From Thermoplasmata archaeon (GTDB lineage: Archaea; Thermoplasmatota; Thermoplasmata; Lutacidiplasmatales; UBA184): DNA of 64,000 nt. The notes beneath the pieces are model-generated. The model was given only the letters and a program-made list of their open reading frames with translations, was not told where the DNA came from and made no database searches. Positions 27,673 to 35,348 of the stretch are shown here, piece after piece (position 1 is the first letter of the stretch; every line of letters starts with the position of its first letter). The stretch lies in NCBI GenBank assembly GCA_021817245.1, contig JAKAVQ010000007.1:1-64000 (forward strand), in the 5' to 3' direction. Position numbers and translations under genes: made by a program.

Positions 27673-28845
27673 TCAGGCTCCGCGGCCGCCCGGCTCCGTG
27701 GGGGGCGGCGGCCACAGTCGCCGTGCGGCGGTGTGGAGCATGATCTCCGACGGCCCGTGCGCGATCTGGCCGCTCCGGACGTCACGCCACCGCTGCTCGT
27801 GCGGCAACTCGGCCGAGTAGCCCCGCCCCCCATGAAACTGGATCGCGTGGTCGAGCGTGCGAAGGGCAACATCGGTCGCGAGCCACTTCGCGAGCGCGGC
27901 CTCGGCGACCGCGGGGCTTCCCGCCTCGAGGAGCGCGAGCGTCCGGGCGGTGTAGAGCCACGCGGCCTCGAGTCGGGCGCCGTCCTCGGCGAGCGGGAAC
28001 GCCACCGCCTCCTGCTGGGAGAGCGGTCGGCCGAACGCACGCCGACGCCCCACGTACTCGACGGTCTCGTCCCACGACGCCCGCGCGACCCCGAGATAGA
28101 TCGCCGCCAGGAGCGCATGCTCGCGCGTCAGCTCCGATCGGAGGTAGCGGAATCCGGCGCCCTCCTCCCCGATCCGGTACTCCCGGGGGAGCCGGACGGA
28201 ACGGTACCGTACGGTGCCGCGACGCTGCCAGCGCTCCCCCAGGTCACCCGGCGGCGGGACGTGCTCGATCCCCGGGAGGTCCTGGGGGACCAGGAAGGCG
28301 GTGGCGCCGCTCCTCGGCTCCGCCGGCGGCACGCGCGCGTAGACGATCGCCGCGTCGGCGTCGCCGGCGAACGCCGCCTCGCTCTTCTCGCCGTCGAGGA
28401 GGTAGCCTTCCCCGCTCCGCTCCGCGGTCGCGGAGATCCCGGCGGCATCGGAACCGGCCCCGGGCTCAGTGATATGGTTGCCGACGAGCCGCTCTCCCCG
28501 GACCATCGGCCGGAACCACGCCTCGACCAGCTCGGGGGCGCCGTGCTCGGCGAGCACGCTTGAAAACTCCGGCTGAAGGGAGAGCTTGGCAAAGGTCGTC
28601 CCTCCGAGGTACGCGAAGTGGAAGAGCGCGATACCGGCCCGCGGGAGCGAGAGGCCGCGACCCCCGAGGGCGGTCGGCGTGCGCAGTCCGAGTAGGCCGG
28701 CCTCGCCGAGGGCCCGGAACTCAGCACGGGGAAAGGCGGGAGTGCGGTCGAGCTCGCGATACCGCCGGGGAAGGTCGAGCCGGCGGCTCGCCGCACGGAC
28801 CTCGTCGACGAGGGGGTCGTCGGGGAGCTCGGGCCGCCCGTCCAT
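27673..28845 (-). CDS. Acyl-CoA dehydrogenase family flavoprotein
   Basis: The 390-residue protein should oxidise an acyl-CoA to the 2-enoyl-CoA using FAD. The family features are ITEPGAGSDAAGI (flavin and substrate site), GEKSEAAFAGDAD in place of the usual G-x-K-x-(W/Y)-I-(T/S)-(N/G), and the C-terminal QFHGGRGYSAELPHEQRWRDVR. The usual medium-chain-type catalytic Glu in the YEG motif is replaced here (QIAHGPSEI). A Glu in the LTREHALL segment is at the place where isovaleryl-CoA dehydrogenase has its base. The substrate cannot be told. The gene starts immediately at the end of the CoA-transferase gene and shares its transcript. Confidence 0.8.
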   Translation of the reverse strand: MDGRPELPDDPLVDEVRAASRRLDLPRRYRELDRTPAFPRAEFRALGEAGLLGLRTPTALGGRGLSLPRAGIALFHFAYLGGTTFAKLSLQPEFSSVLAEHGAPELVEAWFRPMVRGERLVGNHITEPGAGSDAAGISATAERSGEGYLLDGEKSEAAFAGDADAAIVYARVPPAEPRSGATAFLVPQDLPGIEHVPPPGDLGERWQRRGTVRYRSVRLPREYRIGEEGAGFRYLRSELTREHALLAAIYLGVARASWDETVEYVGRRRAFGRPLSQQEAVAFPLAEDGARLEAAWLYTARTLALLEAGSPAVAEAALAKWLATDVALRTLDHAIQFHGGRGYSAELPHEQRWRDVRSGQIAHGPSEIMLHTAARRLWPPPPTEPGGRGA

Positions 28846-30159
28846 CTAGCGGTCCTCCCGGAGGAAGCGGGGAGGCCCCGACGGCGGTGGGCCCGAAGGG
28901 GGATGCTCCCCGATCGCGCCGGCCGCCCGGAGCCGGTCGACCTCGGCCGGCGCGTAGCCGAGTCGCCCGACGAGGACGCGCTCATTGTCCTGACCGAGCC
29001 ACGGGGCCCCCCGCCACACGCCGCCCGGGGTCTCCGAGAACTTCGGCGCCACGCCCGGCCCCTTCACCCGGCCCGCCACGGGATCGTCCCACTCGAGGAA
29101 CATCTCCCGCTCCCGATAGTGCCGGTCACGCGCGATGTCGGCGATGTCGAGGACCCGGGAGATGGCGACGTCGTTCGACCGGCCGAGCTCCTCGAGCTCG
29201 TCGCGCGTGCGCTCCCGGCAGAACGCCGCGATCGCCGCGTCGACCGGGCCTCGGTGCGCGAGTCGGTAGTCCCGGTCGTCGAACGCCGGGTCGCGAAACC
29301 CGATCAGCTCGGCGAGGCGCCGCCAGGCGTCCGGGGTCGGCGCGGCGACGACGACCCAACCGTCGCGGGCTCGGTGGACATCGTACGGGTGGAGCCGCTG
29401 GTGGCCCGAACCGTAGCGTCCCCGGACCACGCCCCGCATGAAGTAGTCGAGCGCGAGGTTCTCGAGGAGGACGAAAAAGACCTCGTACTGGGCGACGTCG
29501 ACCGACTGGCCCCGTCCGGTCCGCTGGGCGTGGACGTAGCCCATGAGGCCGGCGGTCGCCGAGGCGAGCCCCGTGACCGTGTCGTTGAGCGCGGTGCCGG
29601 CCCGCATCGGCGGTGCGGGGTCCGGTTCGCCCTGGAGGGAGAGGTACCCACTGTACGCCTGCGCGGTGAGGTCGTAGGAGGGGGCGGCGACCCGGGTCGG
29701 GTCTCCGGTGCGGCCGTGCCCCGAGACGTGCACGATCGTGAGGCGGGGGTTCGCCGCCCAGACCTCCTCGTCGGAGAGCCCAAGCTTGTCGTACGTCCCG
29801 GGGCGCGACGACTCGATCCAGATGTCGGAGGCCCGAGCGAGGTCGAGGAAGACCCGCCGACCCTCCGGATGGCGGAGGTCGAGCCCGACCGAGAGCTTGT
29901 TGCGCGAGTACTGCACCCACGACTCGGAGACCTCCTCGCCGGGCGCGGGGCCGGCGAGGAGCGGGCGCAGCGTCCGCGTCGGATCGGCGTACGGCGGGCC
30001 GAACGGAGGCCCCTCGACGTGCACGACCTCGGCGCCGAACTCCGCGAGGTAGGCGGCGGCCCACGGCCCCGCGACGAACCGTGCGGACTCGAGGACCCGC
30101 ACGCCCGCGAGCGGGCCGTACGGGGGGACGAGCGACCGTGCCCGGGAAGGTGCTTCCAC
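28846..30159 (-). CDS. CaiB/BaiF-type (class III) CoA transferase
   Basis: The 437-residue protein belongs to the family that moves CoA between carboxylic acids. Signatures are the N-terminal PLAGVRVLESARFVAGPWAAAYLAEFGAEVV segment (positions about 20-50), a VQYSRNKLSVGLDLR strand, and GTALNDTVTGL with the catalytic Asp. I chose the GTG at 30159 because a TATA box (GTTTATCG, 30182-30189) is centred 26 nt upstream. The downstream acyl-CoA dehydrogenase gene follows without a gap. Together they suggest activation and beta-oxidation of an unusual acid. The C-terminus is Pro- and Gly-rich. Confidence 0.88.
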   Translation of the reverse strand: MEAPSRARSLVPPYGPLAGVRVLESARFVAGPWAAAYLAEFGAEVVHVEGPPFGPPYADPTRTLRPLLAGPAPGEEVSESWVQYSRNKLSVGLDLRHPEGRRVFLDLARASDIWIESSRPGTYDKLGLSDEEVWAANPRLTIVHVSGHGRTGDPTRVAAPSYDLTAQAYSGYLSLQGEPDPAPPMRAGTALNDTVTGLASATAGLMGYVHAQRTGRGQSVDVAQYEVFFVLLENLALDYFMRGVVRGRYGSGHQRLHPYDVHRARDGWVVVAAPTPDAWRRLAELIGFRDPAFDDRDYRLAHRGPVDAAIAAFCRERTRDELEELGRSNDVAISRVLDIADIARDRHYREREMFLEWDDPVAGRVKGPGVAPKFSETPGGVWRGAPWLGQDNERVLVGRLGYAPAEVDRLRAAGAIGEHPPSGPPPSGPPRFLREDR

Positions 30160-30181
30160 GGGGGCGAAGGCGGCCAATCCT

Positions 30182-30189
30182 CGATAAAC
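30182..30189 (-). promoter_or_regulatory. TATA box of the CoA transferase operon
   Basis: GTTTATCG on the minus strand, centred about 26 nt before the GTG at 30159, as expected for a leaderless mRNA. It faces the divergent box at 30218-30225. Confidence 0.45.
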
Positions 30190-30217
30190 GCCGGGGTTTC
30201 GGGCGGAACCTCGGGCA

Positions 30218-30225
30218 CCAAATAG
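30218..30225 (+). promoter_or_regulatory. TATA box of the heme-oxygenase-fold gene
   Basis: CCAAATAG, centred about 25 nt before the ATG at 30247. The spacing predicts a leaderless transcript. Confidence 0.45.
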
Positions 30226-30246
30226 CGACTGCCGCTCCCTCGGCCG

Positions 30247-30987
30247 ATGACCGAGGCCCCCTGGGTCCGCTTCGAGGGCGAGAGGTTCCGCGACGAGCTC
30301 ACGAGGTACAAGATGGAGCACCATCCGTTCAAGACCCACCCGTTCTTCGCGCGGCTCGAGCAGGGGGAGGTCCCGCTCCCGGTCGTGAAGGAGTGGGTCC
30401 GTCAGTTCTACCCCTGGCTCGCGTCCGTTCCGATCGCGATGGCCGAGCGGTTCGCGAACTGCTCGTGGGAGCCGTCGAACGACCGGTACCGGCGGATGAT
30501 CCTCGACCAGCTCGTCGAGGAGGCCGGAGACCCGAAGGGCAAGGAGCCCGGGCACCCGGAGCTCTGGCTGAGGTTCTGCGAGGGACTGGGCCTCTCCCGC
30601 ACCGACGTCCAGTCGGCGCCGCTCCTTCCGAGCACGATGGTGGCGATCGACGACTTCCTCTATACCAACCGCGTGAACTCCTTCTACGTGAGCGCGGCGG
30701 GCTCCTCCGAGCCGCCGAACGTCGAGCTTTGCGCGCGCCTGCTGCCCGCGTTCCGTCGCCACTACCACGTCGACGAGGACCACCTCGCCTACTACAACCT
30801 GCACGTGGTCGCGGACGTCGAGCACAGCGAGTGGATCGGTCAGATCGTCGCCGGCTTCGCGAATTCGCCCGAGGTCCGCAAGCAGATGTGGGACCAGATG
30901 CTCCGCGGCTTCTCGATCCACGCGCTCCTGGTGGACGGGGTCCTCGCCGCCGCCGATCGCGCCGGCGCAAAGACCAAGCATAAATAG
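30247..30987 (+). CDS. Heme-oxygenase-fold protein, PqqC/TenA-like (possible di-iron oxidase)
   Basis: The 246-residue, mostly helical protein resembles the TenA/PqqC/CADD group of the heme-oxygenase fold. It starts with a helix rich in aromatic residues (HHPFKTHPFFARLEQGEV) and has LVEEAGDPKGKEPGHPELW with candidate metal ligands (Glu, then His). It ends with HYHVDEDHLAYYNLHV followed by DVEHSEW, which again offers Asp, Glu and His ligands. This spacing fits the non-heme di-iron oxidases of the fold better than thiaminase TenA, which uses a Cys. The substrate is unknown, and no pqq or thiamine genes are nearby. It is divergent from the CoA transferase. The start codon is fixed by the TATA box 25 nt upstream. 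The stop codon overlaps the TATA box of the downstream aro-trp operon. Confidence 0.65.
   Translation: MTEAPWVRFEGERFRDELTRYKMEHHPFKTHPFFARLEQGEVPLPVVKEWVRQFYPWLASVPIAMAERFANCSWEPSNDRYRRMILDQLVEEAGDPKGKEPGHPELWLRFCEGLGLSRTDVQSAPLLPSTMVAIDDFLYTNRVNSFYVSAAGSSEPPNVELCARLLPAFRRHYHVDEDHLAYYNLHVVADVEHSEWIGQIVAGFANSPEVRKQMWDQMLRGFSIHALLVDGVLAAADRAGAKTKHK
30980..30987 (+). promoter_or_regulatory. Strong TATA box of the aro-trp operon
   Basis: ATAAATAG is close to the archaeal box A consensus and has a purine-rich AAGC just upstream that could be the TFB site. It overlaps the last codons of the preceding gene. Transcription should start near 31008-31012. That places the ADH synthase start (31186) behind a leader of about 175 nt and puts the leader-peptide ATG (31011) at the very 5' end of the mRNA. 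Confidence 0.65.
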
Positions 30988-31010
30988 GGGCAGGGGGCTC
31001 GCAGGTTCCG

Positions 31011-31082
31011 ATGCCGGACCGGTGCGCGCGCCCCTTCGACGTGCGGGCGACGGGCCGGACGGCCGCGACCTGGCTCTGGTGA
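31011..31082 (+). CDS. Candidate Trp-rich leader peptide of the aro-trp operon
   Basis: A 23-codon frame begins with ATG at the predicted transcription start. It reads MPDRCARPFD at its beginning and TAATWLW at its end, so two of its last three sense codons are tryptophan (TGG at 31071-31073 and 31077-31079), followed by TGA. It has no ribosome binding site, but leaderless starts are common in this window. A stable hairpin begins 2 nt after the stop codon and the first biosynthetic gene follows 100 nt later. The layout is that of a transcription-attenuation leader: ribosomes stalling at the Trp codons could change folding of the RNA behind them. This is inferred from position and codons only, and a chance frame cannot be excluded. 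Confidence 0.45.
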   Translation: MPDRCARPFDVRATGRTAATWLW

Positions 31083-31083
31083 A

Positions 31084-31111
31084 CGGGAGGCGCCGGGAGG
31101 GCGCCGTCCCG
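31084..31111 (+). promoter_or_regulatory. Leader hairpin of the aro-trp operon
   Basis: CGGGA (31084-31088) pairs with TCCCG (31107-31111), and GGCGCC (31089-31094) pairs with GGCGCC (31100-31105), with one bulged G (31106) and the loop GGGAG. The stem begins 2 nt after the stop codon of the candidate leader peptide. A competing pairing of CGGACGG (31056-31062) with CCGTCTG (31119-31125) would enclose this hairpin. No T-run follows, so it could act as a pause, a terminator aided by protein factors, or a translation control element. Confidence 0.45.
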
Positions 31112-31185
31112 ACCTGCCCCGTCTGAGCTCGGGCCGTGCTCCCCGGACGCTTCCCTCGATCGCACACGAACGAAGGGGAGAAACG

Positions 31186-31938
31186 ATGTACGGAAAAACG
31201 GTCCGACTGAAGCGCCTGTTTCCCGAACCCGGCCACCGCCTGTTCAGCGTCCCGCTCGACCACCCGGTGTCGATGGGACCGATTGACGGGCTCGAGGAGC
31301 TCCGACCGCTCGCCGAGGAGCTCCAGGACGGCGGCGTCGACCTGTTGATCGTGACAAAGGGGGCGGTCCGCGAGCTCGTCCCGGTGCTCGCGCCGACGAC
31401 CCTGCTCGGCGTGCACGTCTCGGCGTCGACGACCCTCGGCTCCACGTCGAACCGTAAGGTGCTGGTCGGGAGCGCCGAGGAGGCCGTGAGCCTCGGCGCC
31501 GACGTCCTCTCGATCCAGGTCAATTTCGGGATTCCCGAGGAGCCCGACATGCTCCGGGACCTCGGGATCGCGGCCGACCAGTGCCGGGCGCTCGGCCTGC
31601 CGCTCCTCTGCATGGCCTACGTGAAGAAGGCGAACGGCGGCACGCCTGACGAGCTGCGCCACGCGGCCCGCGCGGCCGCCGACACCGGGGCGGATATCGT
31701 CAAGACGAGCTACCCCGGCTCGCGCGAGGAGTTCGCGAAGCTCTGCCGTACCACGCCGGTCCCGGTGCTGATCGGCGGCGGGGTCCGGCTCGAGGACGAG
31801 GCGGAGTTCCTCCGCATCGTCTCCGACAGCGTGGCGGCCGGCGCGGGAGGGATCTGCATCGGGCGGAACCTCTTCCAGCGGCGCCCGGTCGCGCCGCTCG
31901 CCCGGTCGATCGCGAACGTCCTCCACGGGAGCGCGTAG
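31186..31938 (+). CDS. aroA': ADH synthase: 2-amino-3,7-dideoxy-D-threo-hept-6-ulosonate synthase
   Basis: It catalyses the first step of the archaeal shikimate route, a transaldolase-like condensation of aspartate semialdehyde with 6-deoxy-5-ketofructose 1-phosphate to ADH. The 250-residue protein belongs to the class I aldolase (DhnA) family. Catalytic residues are in place: Asp25 in VPLDHPVSMG, Tyr145 in CMAYVKK and the Schiff-base Lys173 in DIVKTSYPG. It has a real ribosome binding site (GGGGAG, 31175-31180, 5 nt before ATG), in contrast to the leaderless first genes elsewhere here; this fits a long mRNA leader. It is the first gene of a 15-gene operon that also encodes the two enzymes that supply its aspartate semialdehyde. 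Confidence 0.92.
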   Translation: MYGKTVRLKRLFPEPGHRLFSVPLDHPVSMGPIDGLEELRPLAEELQDGGVDLLIVTKGAVRELVPVLAPTTLLGVHVSASTTLGSTSNRKVLVGSAEEAVSLGADVLSIQVNFGIPEEPDMLRDLGIAADQCRALGLPLLCMAYVKKANGGTPDELRHAARAAADTGADIVKTSYPGSREEFAKLCRTTPVPVLIGGGVRLEDEAEFLRIVSDSVAAGAGGICIGRNLFQRRPVAPLARSIANVLHGSA

Positions 31939-31951
31939 GGGGACCCGGGCG

Positions 31952-32983
31952 ATGACGCGGGAGCGCGCGGTCGTGAATCCCGTCGCCGACGACGCCACGA
32001 CGTTCGGCGCGATCGTCGAGCGCGCGCGCCGGCGGGGGTTCCGCCAGTTCGTCGTCGACGCCCGGATGCAGTACGCCTTCCGCCCCGACGAAGAGGTGCT
32101 CCGCCGTGACGGGAACCGGCTCGTCGGCCCCGAGGGCGGCCCGCCGCCGATCCCGATCGTCACCGTCGCCGACGAGGCATCGCTCTCCCGGGCGGTCGGC
32201 GCCGTCGCCGACGGAGCGACGCTCGCGATCGAGTGGACCGCGGACCGAGTGATCCCGCTCGAGAACGCGATTGCTGCGCGGGGCCGACGGTTCCGGCTCT
32301 GGACGTACGCGCGGACCCCCGCCGAAGTCCCCGCGGCGCTCGGGGCGCTCGAGCACGGGGCCGACCGGGTCCTGGTCTCCGTCCGCACGCCCGAGGAGGT
32401 CGACGCGCTCGAGGCGGTCGTCGAGGGCCCGCTCGCCTCCGACCTCGCCTGGGACGTCGTGCCGATCACCGCGGTGCGGCCGGTTGGCCTCGGCGACCGG
32501 GTGATCGTCGACACCACGTCGATCCTCCGGCCCTCCGAGGGTCTGCTCGTGGGGAGCCAGGCGGCCTTCCTGTTCCACGTGGCGAGCGAGGCCGAGGGCT
32601 CCGCGTTCAGCCGTCCCCGACCGTTCCGGGTCAACGCCGGCTCGGCCCACTCCTATGTCCTGATGGCTGATGGCTCGACGCGCTACCTCGCGGAGCTCTC
32701 CGCCGGCGATGCGGTCCTCGTCACCGAGCCGCGGGGCACGGTCCGCGCCGTACGGGTCGGACGGATCAAAGTCGAGCGCCGGCCGCTCCTGGTCCTCGTC
32801 GCCGATCCGGGCGACGCGCACCGGACGCTCTTCCTGCAGGAGGCGGAGAGCGTCCGGGTCAGTGCCGAGTCGGGCCGCATCCCGACGACCACCGTCGACG
32901 TGGGGGCGCGGCTCTGGGGAGTCCGACTGCCGCCGGCCCGCCATCTCGGGAAGGCGATCGAGGAGACGATCGAAGAGCGATGA
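31952..32983 (+). CDS. aroB': 3-dehydroquinate synthase II
   Basis: It performs the NAD-dependent oxidative deamination and cyclisation of ADH to 3-dehydroquinate, replacing bacterial AroB in archaea. The 343-residue protein has the family layout. A first half with RRGFRQFVVDARM and alternating strands is followed by VIVDTTSILRPSEGLLVGSQAAFLFHVASE, FRVNAGSAHSYVLMADG, and a conserved TRYLAELSAGDAVLV segment. The length matches archaeal homologues. The gene lies 13 nt after ADH synthase and overlaps the next gene by 4 nt. Confidence 0.92.
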   Translation: MTRERAVVNPVADDATTFGAIVERARRRGFRQFVVDARMQYAFRPDEEVLRRDGNRLVGPEGGPPPIPIVTVADEASLSRAVGAVADGATLAIEWTADRVIPLENAIAARGRRFRLWTYARTPAEVPAALGALEHGADRVLVSVRTPEEVDALEAVVEGPLASDLAWDVVPITAVRPVGLGDRVIVDTTSILRPSEGLLVGSQAAFLFHVASEAEGSAFSRPRPFRVNAGSAHSYVLMADGSTRYLAELSAGDAVLVTEPRGTVRAVRVGRIKVERRPLLVLVADPGDAHRTLFLQEAESVRVSAESGRIPTTTVDVGARLWGVRLPPARHLGKAIEETIEER

Positions 32984-34482
32984 CCGCCGCGAGGCCTCGG
33001 ATCATCGTCTCTCTGCCGGCCCGCCACCTCTCCGAGGTGCGTTCAGAGCTCGAGCGCGCCGCGGCGGGAGGCGCCGACGTGGCGGAGCTGAGAATCGACC
33101 GACTGGCGCCCGGAGAACGGTCACGCACCTCCGAGCTCTTCCCTACGCCCGTTCCCCTGCTCGCGACGCTGCGCTCGCGGGCGGAGGGCGGAGAGGGACC
33201 GGACGACCCGGCCGAACGGGCACCGCTCCTGGGGCGCCTTGCCCGGGAGGGGTTCCGCTGGATCGACCTCGAGGTCGGCCGGGACCTTCCCGAGCCCGCC
33301 GGCATCCCGCCGGCCCCGCAGGTCGGCCGCATCCTCTCGGTCCACCGGCTTCGTCCGATCTCGGACGAGGAGTGGCCCCGCCTTGTCGGACGGACCGTGC
33401 CCGAGGGCGCGTACCTCAAGATCGTCGCTCCCGCCGGGGTACTCGAGACCCTGACCCTTTGGCTGCCGACCCTCTCCGCCGCGCATCCGCCTTCCGTCGT
33501 CGCGATGACCACCGGTCCCTCCGGACCGCTCCTGCGCGCGCTCGCCGGCCGGCTCGGCGCCCCGATAGTCTTCGCCGCGCTCCCCGAGGCGGGATCTCGC
33601 TCGCCGTCGCCGGTGGAGCCGGGTCAGCTACCGGTCGACCGCCTCCGACCTTTCCTCGACTCCCCCGGCGGCCCGATCTTCGCGGTCGTCGGCCACCCGG
33701 TGGCCCACTCGCGGAGCCCGGCGCTCCATCACCGCTGGATGCGATCGCACGGGCACGCCGGTCTCTACGTCGCCCTCGACATCCCCACCGGGGCGGAGCT
33801 CGTCGCCGCCTTGAGGCCCCTGGCGGCCTGGGGAGTCCGCGGGGTCAACGTGACCCATCCGCTCAAGTCGGCGGCGTTCGGGGCGGCGACGGAGCTCTCG
33901 GAGGGGGCGCGGGCCTCCGGCGTCGCGAACTGCCTCACCCTATCGGGGGACCGGATCGTGGCGGAGAACACCGACCTCGGTGCGGTGCGCCGCCGCCTTA
34001 CCGAACTGCGCGCCGAGGGCCGATGGGACGGCGCGCGTCTCGCGGTCGTCGGGACCGGCGGGGCGGCCCGGGCCACGCTGGCTGCGGCACGCTCCTTGGG
34101 CGCGATCGCCTCGGTCTACGGTCGCCACCCCGGCCGCACCCGAGCGCTCGCGGAGGAGTTCGACGCCCGGTCCGGCCGGCCGGACGGGGCCCTCGCCGAG
34201 CAGCTCGTCGTCCACGCCACCTCCGTGGGTCGCACCGATACCGGCTCCCTCGAGTTACCCCTCGAAGGACTGCTCCGGGCCGGATCCCACGTACTCGACT
34301 GGGTCTACGACCCGGTCCAATCCGAGGTCCGCGAACGTGCACGGCGGGCCGGGGCGACCTACGAGGACGGACGTCGCCTCCTCGTGTACCAGGCCGCGGC
34401 GAGCTACGAGGTATGGTGGGGGGAGTCCCCCGACGCGACGGAGATCGCCCGGACGCTCGAGGAGGAAGGATGCACGGCGTAG
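32980..34482 (+). CDS. aroDE: Fused 3-dehydroquinate dehydratase (type I) and shikimate dehydrogenase
   Basis: The first 225 or so residues form a type I dehydroquinate dehydratase, and the rest a shikimate dehydrogenase, so one 500-residue chain carries 3-dehydroquinate through 3-dehydroshikimate to shikimate. In the dehydratase part the catalytic His is in ILSVHRLRP and the Schiff-base Lys in AYLKIVAP. In the dehydrogenase part the substrate site is VVGHPVAHSRSPALHHRW, the catalytic Lys is in NVTHPLKSAAFG, the ENTD motif is present, and the NADP loop is VVGTGGAARATL. Such fusions are known in plants and some bacteria and archaea. The frame is intact. It overlaps aroB' by 4 nt and the shikimate kinase gene by 13 nt. 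Confidence 0.93.
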   Translation: MTAARPRIIVSLPARHLSEVRSELERAAAGGADVAELRIDRLAPGERSRTSELFPTPVPLLATLRSRAEGGEGPDDPAERAPLLGRLAREGFRWIDLEVGRDLPEPAGIPPAPQVGRILSVHRLRPISDEEWPRLVGRTVPEGAYLKIVAPAGVLETLTLWLPTLSAAHPPSVVAMTTGPSGPLLRALAGRLGAPIVFAALPEAGSRSPSPVEPGQLPVDRLRPFLDSPGGPIFAVVGHPVAHSRSPALHHRWMRSHGHAGLYVALDIPTGAELVAALRPLAAWGVRGVNVTHPLKSAAFGAATELSEGARASGVANCLTLSGDRIVAENTDLGAVRRRLTELRAEGRWDGARLAVVGTGGAARATLAAARSLGAIASVYGRHPGRTRALAEEFDARSGRPDGALAEQLVVHATSVGRTDTGSLELPLEGLLRAGSHVLDWVYDPVQSEVRERARRAGATYEDGRRLLVYQAAASYEVWWGESPDATEIARTLEEEGCTA

Positions 34483-35348
34483 GGAGCGCGTCGGCCGCGA
34501 TGACCGTCGTGAACGCGCTCCCGACCGGCATCGGCGCGGCGCTCGGGATCGACCTCTGGACCTCCGTCGAGCTCTCGGTCGTTCCAGCGGCAGACCCCGC
34601 CCGCTCCTACTTCCGCCTCGACGAGCCGGCGCGGACGCCGCTCTTCGAGATGTCCCTCGGCCGGGCGCTCGAGCGCTACCTTCCGGGGCGGCGGTACGAC
34701 GTCGAGGCCCACGTTCGCTCCGAGATCCCGGTCGGGCGGGGTTTGAAGAGTTCGAGCGCGGTGGCGAGCGCGGCCGTCCTTGCGATCGCGGCCGCGGCCG
34801 GATCCCGGCCGACCCCGCTCGAGGTCGCCCGCCTCTCCGCGGAGCTCGGACGTGCGGCCGGCGTCAGCGCGACCGGTGCGTTCGACGACGCGCTCGCCGG
34901 GCTGGTCCCCGGCGTCGTGGTCACGGACAACCGGTCCGACACCGTGCTCCGCTCGGACCCCATCGGGGAGGAGCTCGAGGCGGCGATCCTCCTGCCGCCG
35001 TCGGTCCATCCGCCGGCACCCGAGCTCCGGGAGCGGTTCCGGGCCGCGTCCGAAGAGGGACTTCGCGCCGCCACTGCGGCTCGCGAGGGGGCGCACTGGG
35101 CGGCGATCGCGCTCAATTCCGATCTCGTGGAACGGGTGATGGGCTACTCCTACGCGGCCCTGCGCCGCGACCTCGAAGGCGCCGGGGCCGTCGCCGCGGG
35201 GGTCAGCGGCCTCGGGCCGGCCCTGGTGGCGCTTGCGCCGTCGGGGCGCATCCCCCGCCTTCTCGACGCGATGTCCGGCTTCGAGGGCGACCGCCTCCGT
35301 ACCCGCTTGAGATTGGCGCCCGCGGTCGGCGGCGGAGGGGGGCGGTGA
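34470..35348 (+). CDS. aroK: Archaeal shikimate kinase (GHMP type)
   Basis: It phosphorylates shikimate to shikimate 3-phosphate with ATP. It belongs to the GHMP kinase superfamily used by archaea instead of bacterial AroK. The 292-residue protein has the GHMP phosphate-binding loop in EIPVGRGLKSSSAVASAAV and the archaeal N-terminal pattern TVVNALPTGIGAALGIDL. The C-terminal motif GAVAAGVSGLGPALVAL also matches. The ATG at 34470 lies inside the end of aroDE. A later ATG at 34500 is possible, but the family usually has about ten residues before the TVVNA stretch. Confidence 0.9.
   Translation: MHGVGSASAAMTVVNALPTGIGAALGIDLWTSVELSVVPAADPARSYFRLDEPARTPLFEMSLGRALERYLPGRRYDVEAHVRSEIPVGRGLKSSSAVASAAVLAIAAAAGSRPTPLEVARLSAELGRAAGVSATGAFDDALAGLVPGVVVTDNRSDTVLRSDPIGEELEAAILLPPSVHPPAPELRERFRAASEEGLRAATAAREGAHWAAIALNSDLVERVMGYSYAALRRDLEGAGAVAAGVSGLGPALVALAPSGRIPRLLDAMSGFEGDRLRTRLRLAPAVGGGGGR

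Noticed and set aside
28846-32634. A 1262-residue minus-strand frame
   Set aside because: Only the last 437 codons (from 30159) encode the CoA transferase; the rest is antisense to the ADH synthase, DHQ synthase and heme-oxygenase-fold genes.
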